Shown in pieces: positions 8,098-15,072 of a stretch of DNA of 16,360 nucleotides (positions within the stretch are counted from its first letter, which is position 1; the number at the start of each line of letters is the position of its first letter). Source of the stretch: Symbiodinium natans (Eukaryota; Sar; Dinophyceae; Suessiales; Symbiodiniaceae); assembly GCA_905221605.1 (NCBI GenBank), contig CAJNDS010000700.1:22501-38860 (forward strand), in the 5' to 3' direction. Position numbers and translations under genes: made by a program. The notes below the pieces were generated by a model. It had not been told where the DNA came from. It made no database searches and saw nothing but the letters and a program-made list of their open reading frames with translations.

Positions 8098-8135
8098 AGG
8101 GGATCCAAAGTATGGGCCATTCATTTGGGTCCCCT
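8098..8135. repeat. Short hairpin with AGGGGATCC/GGGTCCCCT arms
   Basis: Arms 8098-8109 and 8124-8135 pair at 11 of 12 positions around a 14-base loop containing GTATGGGCC. The arms and loop resemble, in reverse, the segment at about 15717-15778. Confidence 0.65.
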
Positions 8136-8176
8136 GTTATATGACCCTTATATACACTCTTCATAGTAAGGGCCCA

Positions 8177-8206
8177 GGTTTAGGGTTCAGGGTTCAGGGT
8201 TTAGGG
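8177..8206 (+). repeat. Short TTTAGGG/TTCAGGG block
   Basis: Four units, two of them TTCAGGG. Confidence 0.85.
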
Positions 8207-8269
8207 GGAACTGAAGGGCTGGCGAGGTGTGGGAGTGCCAGGCATACAAAAGAATCAAAAACCCCGCTG

Positions 8270-8332
8270 AACCCTAAACCCTAAACCCTAAACCCTAGAA
8301 CCCTAAACCCTAAACCCCAAACCCTAAACCCT
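8270..8332 (-). repeat. CCCTAAA telomere-like block
   Basis: Eight units with one CCCTAGAA and one CCCCAAA variant. Confidence 0.88.
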
Positions 8333-8525
8333 GATCTCTATATGAACCCTATATGAACACTATGATCACGCAACTCTACCTTGGACCCTTCAGGCCCTTG
8401 GGTTTGGGGACTCCTTTTCAAGATTCAGGACCATATTCGGAGTATGTTAAGGGAACCTTTACGGGGTACAACCTTAGGGGTGCGAGTCTTCGTCGCCTGA
8501 TATGAACCCGAAAACACCACCTGCA
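8333..8525. other. 193-bp unique spacer, no gene
   Basis: Starts with a small repeat (TATATGAACCCTATATGAACAC). The rest shows no frame or structure I can support. Confidence 0.5.
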
Positions 8526-8602
8526 CACCCTAAACCCTCAACCTTAAACCCTAAACCCCAAACCCGAAAGCCTAAACCCTAAACCCTAAACCCTAAACCC
8601 CG
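8526..8602 (-). repeat. CCCTAAA telomere-like block
   Basis: About ten units. The left part is decayed (CCCTCAA, CCTTAAA, CCCCAAA, CCCGAAA) and the right part perfect. Confidence 0.87.
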
Positions 8603-8675
8603 CTTGGCCCTTAGGTGCTTGAGGCCTGCTGGTGGCCGTCCTCTCAACCGCTGGGGCGACTGCGCCTCGCTTCGT

Positions 8676-8955
8676 TAGGGTTAAGGGTTGAGGGTCTAGG
8701 GTTTAGGGTTTAAGGTTTAGGGTTTAGGGACAAAGCCCCAACTTCAGTCTAAAACCCCTGCACCCTTGTAGCCTAGCCAAAAGCCCTGTTCCCTCCTGAA
8801 GCCCAAGACTTATTTATCAAGCAGCCAAAGGTCGGCCCTTTGGTGTTTCAAGGGTTGAGTACTAGGGTTAGGGTTTAAGGTTTAGGGTTCAGGGTTTGGG
8901 GTTTAGGGGTTTAAGGTTTCGGGTTTAGGGCTAGTGTTTAGGGTAGGCTGAGGGT
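8676..8955 (+). repeat. Two TTTAGGG clusters with spacer
   Basis: 8676-8730 and 8863-8955 hold degenerate units (TTAAGGG, TTTAAGG, TTTCGGG, TTTGGGG). The spacer 8731-8862 is gene-free. Confidence 0.82.
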
Positions 8956-9194
8956 TTAAGCAGCAGTTCACAAACATGCTGAGGCGAGTTCTCGGCGCTT
9001 TTAGGGCAATCCTACAGAGTTCAGAACGCTTCTCTAAAAGATACCCCAAACATTTCCCCACACCACATCGGATCCTTGATTCCTAGGGGGCCTGGGGGGG
9101 GGTCTTTGAAGGACTCTATAGCGAAACCCCCAGAGCGGCCTTTACTAAGTAACCCATGCGACCGGAAGTCCCCAAATGTAGTGTCCCAACAGTA
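8956..9194. other. 239-bp unique spacer, no gene
   Basis: Contains a G9 run near 9093-9102 and no open frame above 60 codons. Nothing else is recognised. Confidence 0.5.
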
Positions 9195-9245
9195 GGTTTA
9201 GGGTTTAGGGTTCAGGGTTTAGGTGTTAGGGGTTAGGGTTTACGT
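9195..9245 (+). repeat. Degenerate TTTAGGG block
   Basis: About six units, with TTCAGGG, TGTTAGGG and TTTACGT forms. Confidence 0.8.
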
Positions 9246-9433
9246 GTTCCAAACAGTTCAAGTGTCCAAGCGTGCCAAGTGATTCAAGGGTGCTCTAAAC
9301 CTGTGCGGCATGTGATTTTAGAATGGCTTTGGCTTGGTTTGGGCTTCCTGCGGTTTGGTTTCGCTGCGAGTTGTGATTGGGGGGCCTTTGGGTGGGCACG
9401 TCTTCGCAGTAATGCGTTCAGCCGACCAATGCT
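9246..9433. other. 188-bp unique spacer, no gene
   Basis: G- and T-rich, with TTTGGCTTGGTTTGGGC-type phrases at 9326-9362 that look like a local degenerate duplication. No gene. Confidence 0.5.
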
Positions 9434-9575
9434 AGACCCTAAACCCTAAACCCTAAACCCTAGACCCTAGACCCTAGACCCTAAACCCTAAACCCTAAAC
9501 CCTAAACCCTAAGCCCTAAGCCCTAAGCCCTAAACCCAAGCCTCAACACTAAAGAAAACCCAGGCCCTAAACCCT
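9434..9575 (-). repeat. CCCTAAA block with homogeneous CCCTAGA and CCCTAAG runs
   Basis: Canonical units at both sides enclose three or four consecutive CCCTAGA (about 9460-9482) and, later, three CCCTAAG units (about 9508-9530). Confidence 0.9.
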
Positions 9576-9621
9576 CGCAGGGCTCCAGAAAGAGGGAGCC
9601 ATGGCTTGGCTTATTGGGGTT

Positions 9622-9760
9622 GTAGGGTTTAGGGTTTAGGGTTTAGTAGGGTTTAATAGGGTTGAGTAGGGTCTAGGGTTTAGGGTTTAGGGTTTAGGGT
9701 TTAGGGTTTAGGGTTTAGGGTTTAGGGTTTAGGGTTTAGGGTTTAGGGTTTAGGGTTTAG
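9622..9760 (+). repeat. Long TTTAGGG array
   Basis: Starts with TTTAGTAGGG, TTTAATAGGG and TTGAGTAGGG forms, then about thirteen uninterrupted perfect heptamers (about 9671-9758). Confidence 0.93.
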
Positions 9761-9861
9761 GCTTTAAGGGCCCCTGAGGGATCGCGCCTGGCTTTCGGCG
9801 TGGGGAGGCCCCTTGAGCTCGCCCCTGAGATGGGTGGCTTTCGTGGACTTCGGGGCCGTTT

Positions 9862-10178
9862 CAGGGTTTAGGGTTTAGGGTTTAGGGTAGGGTTTAGGGT
9901 TTAGGGTTTAGGGTCTAGGGTTTAGGGTTTAGGGTTTAGGGTTTAGGGTTTAGGGTTTAGGGTTTGGGGTTTAGGGTTTAGGGTTTAGGCTTTAGGGTTT
10001 AGGGTTTAGGGTTGAGGGTTTAGGGTTTAGGGTTTAGGGTTTAGGGTTGAGGGTCTGGGGCTTAGGGCTTAGGGCTTAGGGCTTAAGGCTTAGGGCTTAG
10101 GGCTTAGGGCTTAGGGCTTAGGGCTTAGGGTTTAGGGTTTAGGGCTTAGGGTTGTGGGCTTATAGGGCTTAGGGCTAG
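9862..10178 (+). repeat. Longest TTTAGGG array, with GGGCTTA sub-array
   Basis: More than 300 bp, the largest block in the window. About 27 units are mostly canonical. From about 10058 to 10127 the unit switches to GGGCTTA, repeated around ten times, before returning to canonical. The neighbouring array at 9622-9760 has the same orientation and is separated by about 100 bp of GC-rich sequence. Confidence 0.93.
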
Positions 10179-10182
10179 TAAA

Positions 10183-10414
10183 GCGTGTGGGCGGCTTGAG
10201 GTTTCTTGGGGTTTGGTTCGGGGGAAATCTCAGGGTTGAGGCTCCACCCAGATGCGGAGCCACGGAGCTTTGAACTGGGCGATTGTGCCCAAGACCTACA
10301 CGCCTACATATGGGAGTTTACGAAAATAAGGGACTCCTACAAAAAAAACAGGATTCCACTATAAGAAGGACCCCAATAAGGTCCCCTAATTTTGGAATCC
10401 CTCAAATGCCTACG
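10183..10414. other. Unique spacer with small inverted motifs, no gene
   Basis: Around 10345-10395 lie GGACCCC and GGTCCCC motifs and a GATTCC/GGAATC pair, plus an A8 run. These resemble decayed pieces of the GGGGACC-bearing segments seen elsewhere. No gene is supported. Confidence 0.5.
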
Positions 10415-10575
10415 TGAAACCCTAAACCCTGCACCGTAAAAACAACACCCTAAACTAAACCTTTAACCCTAAGCCTTATAAAGCTCTAAACCTGCCAAGT
10501 AACCTGGAGATCACGCCTCAGCCCTGAACCCTTAGCACCCTAAGCACTAAACCGTTAAACCCCTTAACCCCACTA
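10415..10575 (-). repeat. Strongly decayed CCCTAAA region
   Basis: Scattered CCCTAAA, CCCTGCA, CCCTTAG and CCGTTAA units with many insertions. It is one of the oldest-looking blocks and overlaps the 3' part of a minus-strand frame (10518-10907). Confidence 0.7.
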
Positions 10576-10802
10576 GGCATCAGTGTTGCGGAAAGGCTTT
10601 GTGAACCTGCAAGAGGCATCTTTGCAGGGAAAGGGCACAGCGCGACCCAAGAAAATGACTTGACCCCTAACGCATGGCTCTCAGGTTTGGCAAGAGAAGT
10701 GCAGCCCAAACCGAGAGTCTTACGTCGCTCCTTTGAAGTGCGGGGCGGGGGGGAGGGGGAAAGGCCAATATCATACTTGTCGATCATGATGAAAAGCCTG
10801 TG

Positions 10803-10875
10803 GCGGCTCCTTATTGACGTTGTTCGTATCAGAGAATGACATGTTCTGCTACGAACAACGTCAACAAGGAGCCGC
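10803..10875. repeat. 26-bp inverted repeat with 21-base loop
   Basis: Arms 10803-10828 (GCGGCTCCTTATTGACG...) and 10850-10875 pair at 25 of 26 positions. Pairing continues outward for about 8 more bases with two mismatches (AGCCT/AGGCT). It could be a foldback element, a hairpin RNA template, or a recent inverted duplication. A minus-strand frame of 129 codons runs through both arms without recognisable domains. Confidence 0.85.
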
Positions 10876-10934
10876 AAGAGGCTCTTTGCCACACAGGAGC
10901 CGACCAAACTCCAAGTTCAAAACCTTTTCCACCA

Positions 10935-11040
10935 AAACCCTACACCCATTCTAACCCTAAACCCTAAACCCTAAACCCTAAACCCTAAACCCGAAACCCT
11001 AAACCCTAAACCCTAAACCCTAAACCCTAAACCCTAAACC
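10935..11040 (-). repeat. CCCTAAA telomere-like array
   Basis: About thirteen near-perfect heptamers with one CCCGAAA. Confidence 0.92.
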
Positions 11041-11135
11041 GCCCAAAACCTCAAGATGTGAGCCAGGCCCGCCTGAGTGGCTCCAAAAGCCAACTCCGTC
11101 ACAGGCAACGGCGTAGGCTGAGCACGTGGCCGGGT

Positions 11136-11188
11136 CTTAGGGTTTAGGGTTTAGGGTTTAGGGTTTAGGGTTTAGGGTTTAGGGTTTA
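11136..11188 (+). repeat. Perfect TTTAGGG block
   Basis: Seven perfect consecutive units. It lies 35 bp to the left of the first MITE-like element. Spacer 11041-11135 is gene-free. Confidence 0.92.
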
Positions 11189-11223
11189 GCTGGCTTGCTG
11201 TTGAAAAACGTTCAAGTGCTTCA

Positions 11224-11325
11224 CCCTAAGGGTCCATGTACCTATATACTTGCGCCCTAAAGCTACTAGATGGGACCCCTGCAAGGCCTAAGTATATACT
11301 TTTCTGGGTACATGGACCGTTCGGG
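11224..11325. mobile_element. MITE-like inverted-repeat element, copy 1
   Basis: 102 bp. The left terminus CCCTAAGGGTCCATGTACC is mirrored by GGTACATGGACCGTTCGGG at the right end. Inner arms share TATATACTT and GGCC-TAAG motifs in reverse. Exact 3-bp direct repeats TCA flank it at 11221-11223 and 11326-11328. It encodes no protein, so it would need a transposase supplied in trans. Several DNA-transposon superfamilies make 3-bp duplications (CACTA and PIF/Harbinger among them), but the termini do not let me assign one. Confidence 0.82.
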
Positions 11326-11594
11326 TCAGGGTTGAAGGTTTAGAAAGTGGAAAGTTCAGGGTTTCTAGGGGTCCAGGGCATGTCCTAACCAGGAACCGAG
11401 TTATAAACACAAGGCCAACAAGTGGCAAGGTCCATGGTCGTTATTTGGGTAGGATTCCCCTGAAGAGGCTAACCCATTCTCGGAAACTTCCATATGAAAC
11501 ATCCGAAGCAGCAACTCAGCCAGAGAGTATGGGCCTCAGGCTTGACACCACGCTTGGAGTTTGGTGTTTGGGGCTTGGGGCTTGAGGCTTATGC

Positions 11595-11675
11595 AAGGGT
11601 TTAGGGTTTTAGGTTTTAGGGTTAGGGCTTAGGGTTTAAGAGCTAGGGTTTAGAGGCTTAGGGTTTAGGGTCTAA
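11595..11675 (+). repeat. Decayed TTTAGGG block
   Basis: Units interrupted by TTTTAGG, TTAGGG, GGGCTTA and AGAGGCTTA forms. The spacer 11326-11594 between copy 1 and this block is unique sequence without a gene. Confidence 0.8.
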
Positions 11676-11705
11676 AGAGAGTTTGCAGCACTTGACTCGT
11701 TGGGG

Positions 11706-11800
11706 TGTACATGGTCAGGCAAGCAGAGACACACACAAAAACCCACGACGGAACCCCTGAGACGGTAGTGTGCCTGAGACCCAGTTGCCTACCATACACA
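11706..11800. repeat. Imperfect foldback with TGTACATGGTCAGGCAA arm
   Basis: Arms 11706-11722 and 11785-11800 pair with two mismatches and one single-base offset. The loop is about 62 bases and holds a CACACACA run. Confidence 0.65.
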
Positions 11801-11802
11801 AC

Positions 11803-11833
11803 TTTAGGGTTTAGGGTTTAGGGTTTAGGGTTT
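11803..11833 (+). repeat. Short perfect TTTAGGG tract flanked by AAC
   Basis: Four and a half perfect units, with AAC directly before (11800-11802) and after (11834-11836). It sits four bases from the start of MITE-like copy 2's left flank. Confidence 0.8.
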
Positions 11834-11839
11834 AACCTT

Positions 11840-11986
11840 CCCTAAGAGTTCATGTACCGATATAGTATACACTTGGGCCTGAAGCAAAGGTGTTCCCATA
11901 GACTAGCTGTAGGGCCGAAGTATCAGGGCTTAGGGTTTAGGGTTTAGGGTTTAGGTATCTACTATATAGGTACAGGACCCTCAGGG
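11840..11986. mobile_element. MITE-like element, copy 2, interrupted
   Basis: Left end CCCTAAGAGTTCATGTACC and right end GGTACAGGACCCTCAGGG, 147 bp in total, with exact CTT at 11837-11839 and 11987-11989. The inner arms (TATAGTATACACTTGGGCC against GGGCCGAAGTAT...TACTATATAGG) align with the other copies once a 32-bp telomere-like tract (11924-11955) and one TAT are removed, giving about 112 bp. It is more diverged than copy 3, so probably older. Confidence 0.82.
11924..11955 (+). repeat. Telomere-like tract inserted in a MITE-like element
   Basis: CAGGGCTTAGGG followed by TTTAGGG units, flanked by TAT at 11921-11923 and 11956-11958. The uninterrupted copies have no such sequence at this place, so the tract is the later arrival. 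Confidence 0.8.
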
Positions 11987-11989
11987 CTT

Positions 11990-12101
11990 CTAGCTGTTTG
12001 GGGTTGCAAGCAGAGATGCCTCGAAGAAGCAACAAAAGTGAAGGATCTAAACACTTCCCAGATGTACCCCCCAAATTACGGACATCCTTTTTTTACAGGA
12101 A
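11990..12101. other. Unique spacer, no gene
   Basis: Mixed sequence ending in a T8 run and the poly-C tract. An 86-codon plus-strand frame beginning at 12038 reads through poly-C and poly-A as poly-Pro and poly-Lys, so I discount it. Confidence 0.5.
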
Positions 12102-12228
12102 CCCCCCACCCCCCCCCCCCCCCCCCCCAACAAAAAAAAAAAAAAACAGACAGGGTAAATCCCTGTAGTTCAGGATTAGAAAACCCCCTCCCCCCACAAA
12201 GGGTAAACCCCTGCAAGTTAGGATTAGA
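12102..12228 (+). repeat. 48-bp imperfect tandem duplication with expanded poly-C and poly-A
   Basis: The unit is a C-run, ACAAA, then GGGTAAAYCCCTG and AGGATTAGA. Copies end at 12180 and 12228 (28-bp tails at 12153-12180 and 12201-12228, about five mismatches). In the first copy the C-run has grown to 20 (12109-12128) and is followed by A15 (12132-12146). The second has only short runs. Confidence 0.8.
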
Positions 12229-12319
12229 TCCTTGGCGCTTCCACGAACGACGCCGCGTGCAGTGCCCACATCAATCCACGTGCCTGACGCCGAACTGAAG
12301 CACAGGCGCCAGGCCTGAT
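12229..12319. other. Unique spacer, no gene
   Basis: GC-richer sequence. No frame or structure recognised. Confidence 0.5.
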
Positions 12320-12372
12320 CAGGGTTTAGGGTTTAGGGTTTAGGGTTTAGGGTTTAGGGTTTAGGGTTTAGG
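12320..12372 (+). repeat. Perfect TTTAGGG block
   Basis: Seven perfect consecutive units. Confidence 0.93.
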
Positions 12373-12497
12373 AAGCCGCATTGAACGTATGGGTTCCTTG
12401 AGCTTAGCAGGCCTGGCACGGCCATAAGTCCTGCCAGCCTCTCGAATCCAGAATACACTAGGGAAGCCGCGGGGGATTACGAGGTGATTTCAAGAGC

Positions 12498-12593
12498 TTA
12501 AACCCTAAACCCTAAACCCTAAACCCTAAACCCTAAACCCTAAACCCTAAACCCTAAACCCTAAACCCTAAACCCTAAACCCTAAACCCTAAA
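12498..12593 (-). repeat. Perfect CCCTAAA array flanked by AAGAGC
   Basis: Thirteen uninterrupted perfect heptamers. The hexamer AAGAGC is found immediately before (12492-12497) and after (12592-12597, sharing two A with the last unit), compatible with a short duplication made when the tract was inserted. Spacer 12373-12491 has no gene. Confidence 0.93.
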
Positions 12594-12695
12594 GAGCAGA
12601 GGCACCTCTCCCCAAGGGCGGATCAGTGGACCATAAGCACGAAATGTGTGAAGCGTAGCAGGCAAAATGGGGTAGAGGATGAGGAGGTCCAAAGG

Positions 12696-12770
12696 GGCTT
12701 AGGGTTTAGGGTTTAGGGTTTAGGGTTTAGGGTTTAGGGTTTAGGGTTTAGGGGTTTGGAGTTTAGGGTT
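12696..12770 (+). repeat. TTTAGGG block
   Basis: Eight perfect units, then TTTAGGGG, TTTGGAG and TTTAGGG forms. Confidence 0.92.
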
Positions 12771-13323
12771 CGTAGGTTTTGTCCGGGTGTTACTTTGGGG
12801 GTTCAGAGTGCACAAAACATATCCTACGACGACATGCTGTTTTTTAACTGCAATGCCTTTCGAGGTTCGTTACTAAGGAGGGAACCTGATTTAGGGTTTA
12901 CGGCTTCGAAATCTAGTTACCAAGGGTTGCGGTTCTGTTCCTACAGGCCCGAGGGTCCATAAAAGTAACAACTGTTCATCCACGTGACATTTGGCGAATT
13001 GGCCTTTAGGGTTTAGGGTTCAGGGAAGGCGGCTTGTTTAGGGTTTACCTTCAGAGCCCGCAACACATATTGCATGTTTGGGTAAGAGCCCCAAAAGGTG
13101 CTTTACAATATAAAGCTGCTTGATGGCCGCAAAAAAACAGTACAGGTTGGGGGTTCTTGTAGTGTAGGATGGCTTAGAGAATTACACCCGAAACCCTCGA
13201 CTTGCCAGGATTTACCACTTTGCCAGGACCCTTAGTTGTAGCTCCTCTTTGAGTTCCCTTTCAGTTCAGCTAGGGTTCAGGGTTCTAGGTTCAGCACCTA
13301 AGACCCCCAAATCCTGGCAGAAA
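12771..13323. other. Spacer with one short TTTAGGG cluster, no gene
   Basis: Two and a half units at 13002-13026 and a lone TTTAGGGTTTA near 13036. A 68-codon plus-strand frame (12756-12962) starts inside the telomere-like block and has no known motif. Nothing else can be supported. Confidence 0.6.
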
Positions 13324-13572
13324 GCCTAAACCCTAAAGACCCTAAACTCTAAAGCTCTCCTTCACGTGGGCTTAGAAGGGTTTAGTGGTTTAGAGCTAAG
13401 TCTTCTCGCTTCGCCGTGCAAGTCATCCATTGCGAGCTTCTGTGGCTTGTTTTCCAGCCCATGCAAAACGCCTTCCAGCCGGGTGCCGGGTGCAGTGGCC
13501 CCTTTAAACCCATTGAAAATAAATCCTAAATATGACCATAAACCCTAAACCCTAGATCCCCTTAAACCCAAG
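13324..13572 (-). repeat. Two short CCCTAAA clusters and spacer
   Basis: Clusters at 13324-13355 and 13540-13572. The intervening unique sequence holds a 60-codon plus frame (13366-13548) with no recognisable features. Confidence 0.65.
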
Positions 13573-13796
13573 AAGGGAACACGTAAAACATCTCAAGGGT
13601 TCCTTCGTCGCATATGCTGGGGTGTCGGGGTTCAGGGTTAAAAGCTTTTTGGGTTTTAAGCCTGAGCTAGAACCTACTTCCAAAAACGTCCATTGCCTAT
13701 ACCCTAGCCTTTTATTAGATTACAGCCTAAATTTGCATTCCTATACCATGTCGGGATGAAGGCTAAAGAGGCTAAGGAACCAAAGTTACGTTAAAG

Positions 13797-13797
<1 letters not shown>
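13573..13797. other. Unique spacer, no gene
   Basis: AT-richer than its neighbours. Contains AAGGCTAAAGAGGCTAAGG just before the CTG tract. No gene. Confidence 0.5.

Positions 13798-13887
<90 letters not shown>
13798..13887. repeat. (CTG)30 / (CAG)30 microsatellite
   Basis: Thirty perfect CTG triplets. CAG-type repeats are abundant in Eimeria genes and intergenic DNA (established for that genus). On the minus strand the tract reads as poly-Ser in a 104-codon open frame (13791-14105) that stops directly after the tract. Plus-strand frames read poly-Leu and poly-Ala-like. None has a non-repeat domain, so coding status is unproven. Confidence 0.96.
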
Positions 13888-13890
<3 letters not shown>

Positions 13891-14090
13891 CTGCTTGTGC
13901 TTGTGCTCGTGCTTGCTCTGGCTCTTGCTCTTGCTCTTGCTCTTGATCCTGCTCTTGCTCTTACTCTTGTTCTTGATCCTGCTCTTGCTCTTACTCTTGT
14001 TCTTGATCCTGCTCTTGCTCTTACTCTTGCTCTTGCTTTTGTTCTTGCTGTTGGTGCTGTTTGTTCTGGTGTTGGTGTTGTTAGAGGGGC
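13888..14090. repeat. CTT/GCT-derived minisatellite, 30-bp unit x3
   Basis: Continues in triplet phase from the CTG tract as CTT, GCT, GTG and CTC triplets. A 30-bp unit starting GATCCTGCTCTTGC is repeated at 13945, 13975 and 14005. The preserved triplet phase through about 200 bp is either a relic of coding sequence or a by-product of growth in multiples of three. Minus-strand translation is a basic RARARA/GSRTRVRA repeat followed by STSTS and poly-Ser. Confidence 0.9.
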
Positions 14091-14190
14091 ACGTGGAACC
14101 ATCAATGCATTCGGCTACTTTGGGGGAACATATCAGGGTGCTTAGCCATCATCTGTAGGTTTGCCTACAGGGTGTTGGGAGAATTGTCGT

Positions 14191-14380
14191 GGCCCCTAAA
14201 CCAAGAAACCCTAAACCCTATTACATAAGCCCTTTAAGCCCTAAAACTGAAACCATAAAACCCTAAAACTTAAACCCTAAACCCTAAACCATAAAACCCT
14301 AAACCCTAAAACCCTAAACCGGAAACCCTAAAACTTAAACCATAAAACCCTAGACCCTAAACTTCTTAAACAAACCCTGG
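14191..14380 (-). repeat. Long decayed CCCTAAA region
   Basis: About 20 units in varied forms: CCCTAAAA, CCATAAAA, AACTTAA, CCGGAAA. A higher-order phrase (CATAAAACCCTA) recurs at about 14254, 14290 and 14341, so this block was duplicated after it decayed. Confidence 0.85.
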
Positions 14381-14400
14381 GACCGGAAGGACATATCTGG

Positions 14401-14426
14401 ATGTTTGCCAGTCAGCAGGCAAACAT
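14401..14426. repeat. Small hairpin ATGTTTGCC/GGCAAACAT
   Basis: Nine-base perfect arms at 14401-14409 and 14418-14426 with an 8-base loop. Weaker pairing (ATCTG/CAGAT) lies outside. It is not followed by a T-run. Confidence 0.7.
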
Positions 14427-14476
14427 GCCCGACAGATCTGCAACCCAAAGCATGCGAGAACGCCATTGAGCTACAC

Positions 14477-14526
14477 TTTAGGGTTTAGGGTTTAGGGTTT
14501 AGGGTTTAGGGTTTAGGGTTTAGGGT
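14477..14526 (+). repeat. Perfect TTTAGGG block
   Basis: Seven perfect consecutive units. Confidence 0.93.
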
Positions 14527-14892
14527 ATTGTATTCACGCGTGAACTTGTAACATAAACTCTTATTGTGTTCACTTCATTCACTAGGCACATGTAAAGGGC
14601 CTTCTTGAAAAGACCTGAATATTTGGCCCGTCTTACCCTGGTTCTCCCATCCTGGCTGTCACCTTCTCGACTCAGCAGATTAACTCCCAGATACAAAGAT
14701 TTACTGCGTTCATTTCATATTGAGTTTCGTGCACCAATCTATTCCATACAAACTCAAAACTAAACTCTCTTCGTAGTAAAAGGAATAGAGCTCATACGCC
14801 CGCATAAAAGAGTAAGAGAGAGGTCAAAAGTCGTCTTTACTTCGCTCGCCCCTTTAATGGATATCCTGCGTCGCTGCGCTCCTTATGAATCT
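14527..14892. other. Longest repeat-free spacer, no gene recognised
   Basis: 366 bp without a telomere-like unit and AT-richer than the surroundings. All frames are closed by stops within short distances. The phrases CTTCGCTCGCCCC and GTCGCTGCGCTCC (14840-14882) look organellar or rRNA-like to the eye, but I cannot place them. No gene is called. Confidence 0.5.
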
Positions 14893-14985
14893 ATCCAGGA
14901 TGGGCTATTATACCCTATAATCCCTTAAACGGCCCTCGGTAGGGTTCATTTTGGGGATTCTGAGGCCTAATCGCCCATCCTGGAT
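14893..14985. repeat. 93-bp foldback element
   Basis: Terminal 13-bp perfect inverted repeats (ATCCAGGATGGGC at 14893-14905 and its complement at 14973-14985). Inner arms continue with imperfect pairing (TATTA...AATCCCTTAAA against GATTAGG...AATCCCCAAAA). The layout resembles the MITE-like family but the sequence is different and no clean flanking duplication is visible. Confidence 0.7.
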
Positions 14986-15072
14986 TACAGGGACTTGGGT
15001 TGAGGACTACGGTTCCCCTTCGTTGAGGGCAGCCGTGTCTTCGCATGGTTGGGCTGGCACCAGATTTGCTTC

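Noticed and set aside
10518-10907. 129-codon minus-strand frame
   Set aside because: It reads through both arms of the 10803-10875 hairpin and ends in decayed telomere-like repeat (VLRVLRVQG). No motif, signal peptide or membrane segment is convincing.
12370-12470. Possible tRNA (CTCTCGAATCC resembling a B box near 12440)
   Set aside because: No A box and no acceptor or anticodon stems could be paired around it. A similar GGGTCGAATC at about 15241 fails for the same reason.
13791-14105. Minus-strand 104-codon frame with Arg-Ala repeats and poly-Ser as a gene
   Set aside because: Almost wholly repeat-encoded. Frames on the other strand are equally open, and it stops right after the triplet tract. 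Coding is possible but unsupported.
14527-14892. Possible organellar or rRNA fragment inserted in nuclear DNA
   Set aside because: The impression rests on a few GC-rich phrases only. I could not match any conserved rRNA or mitochondrial gene segment by eye.
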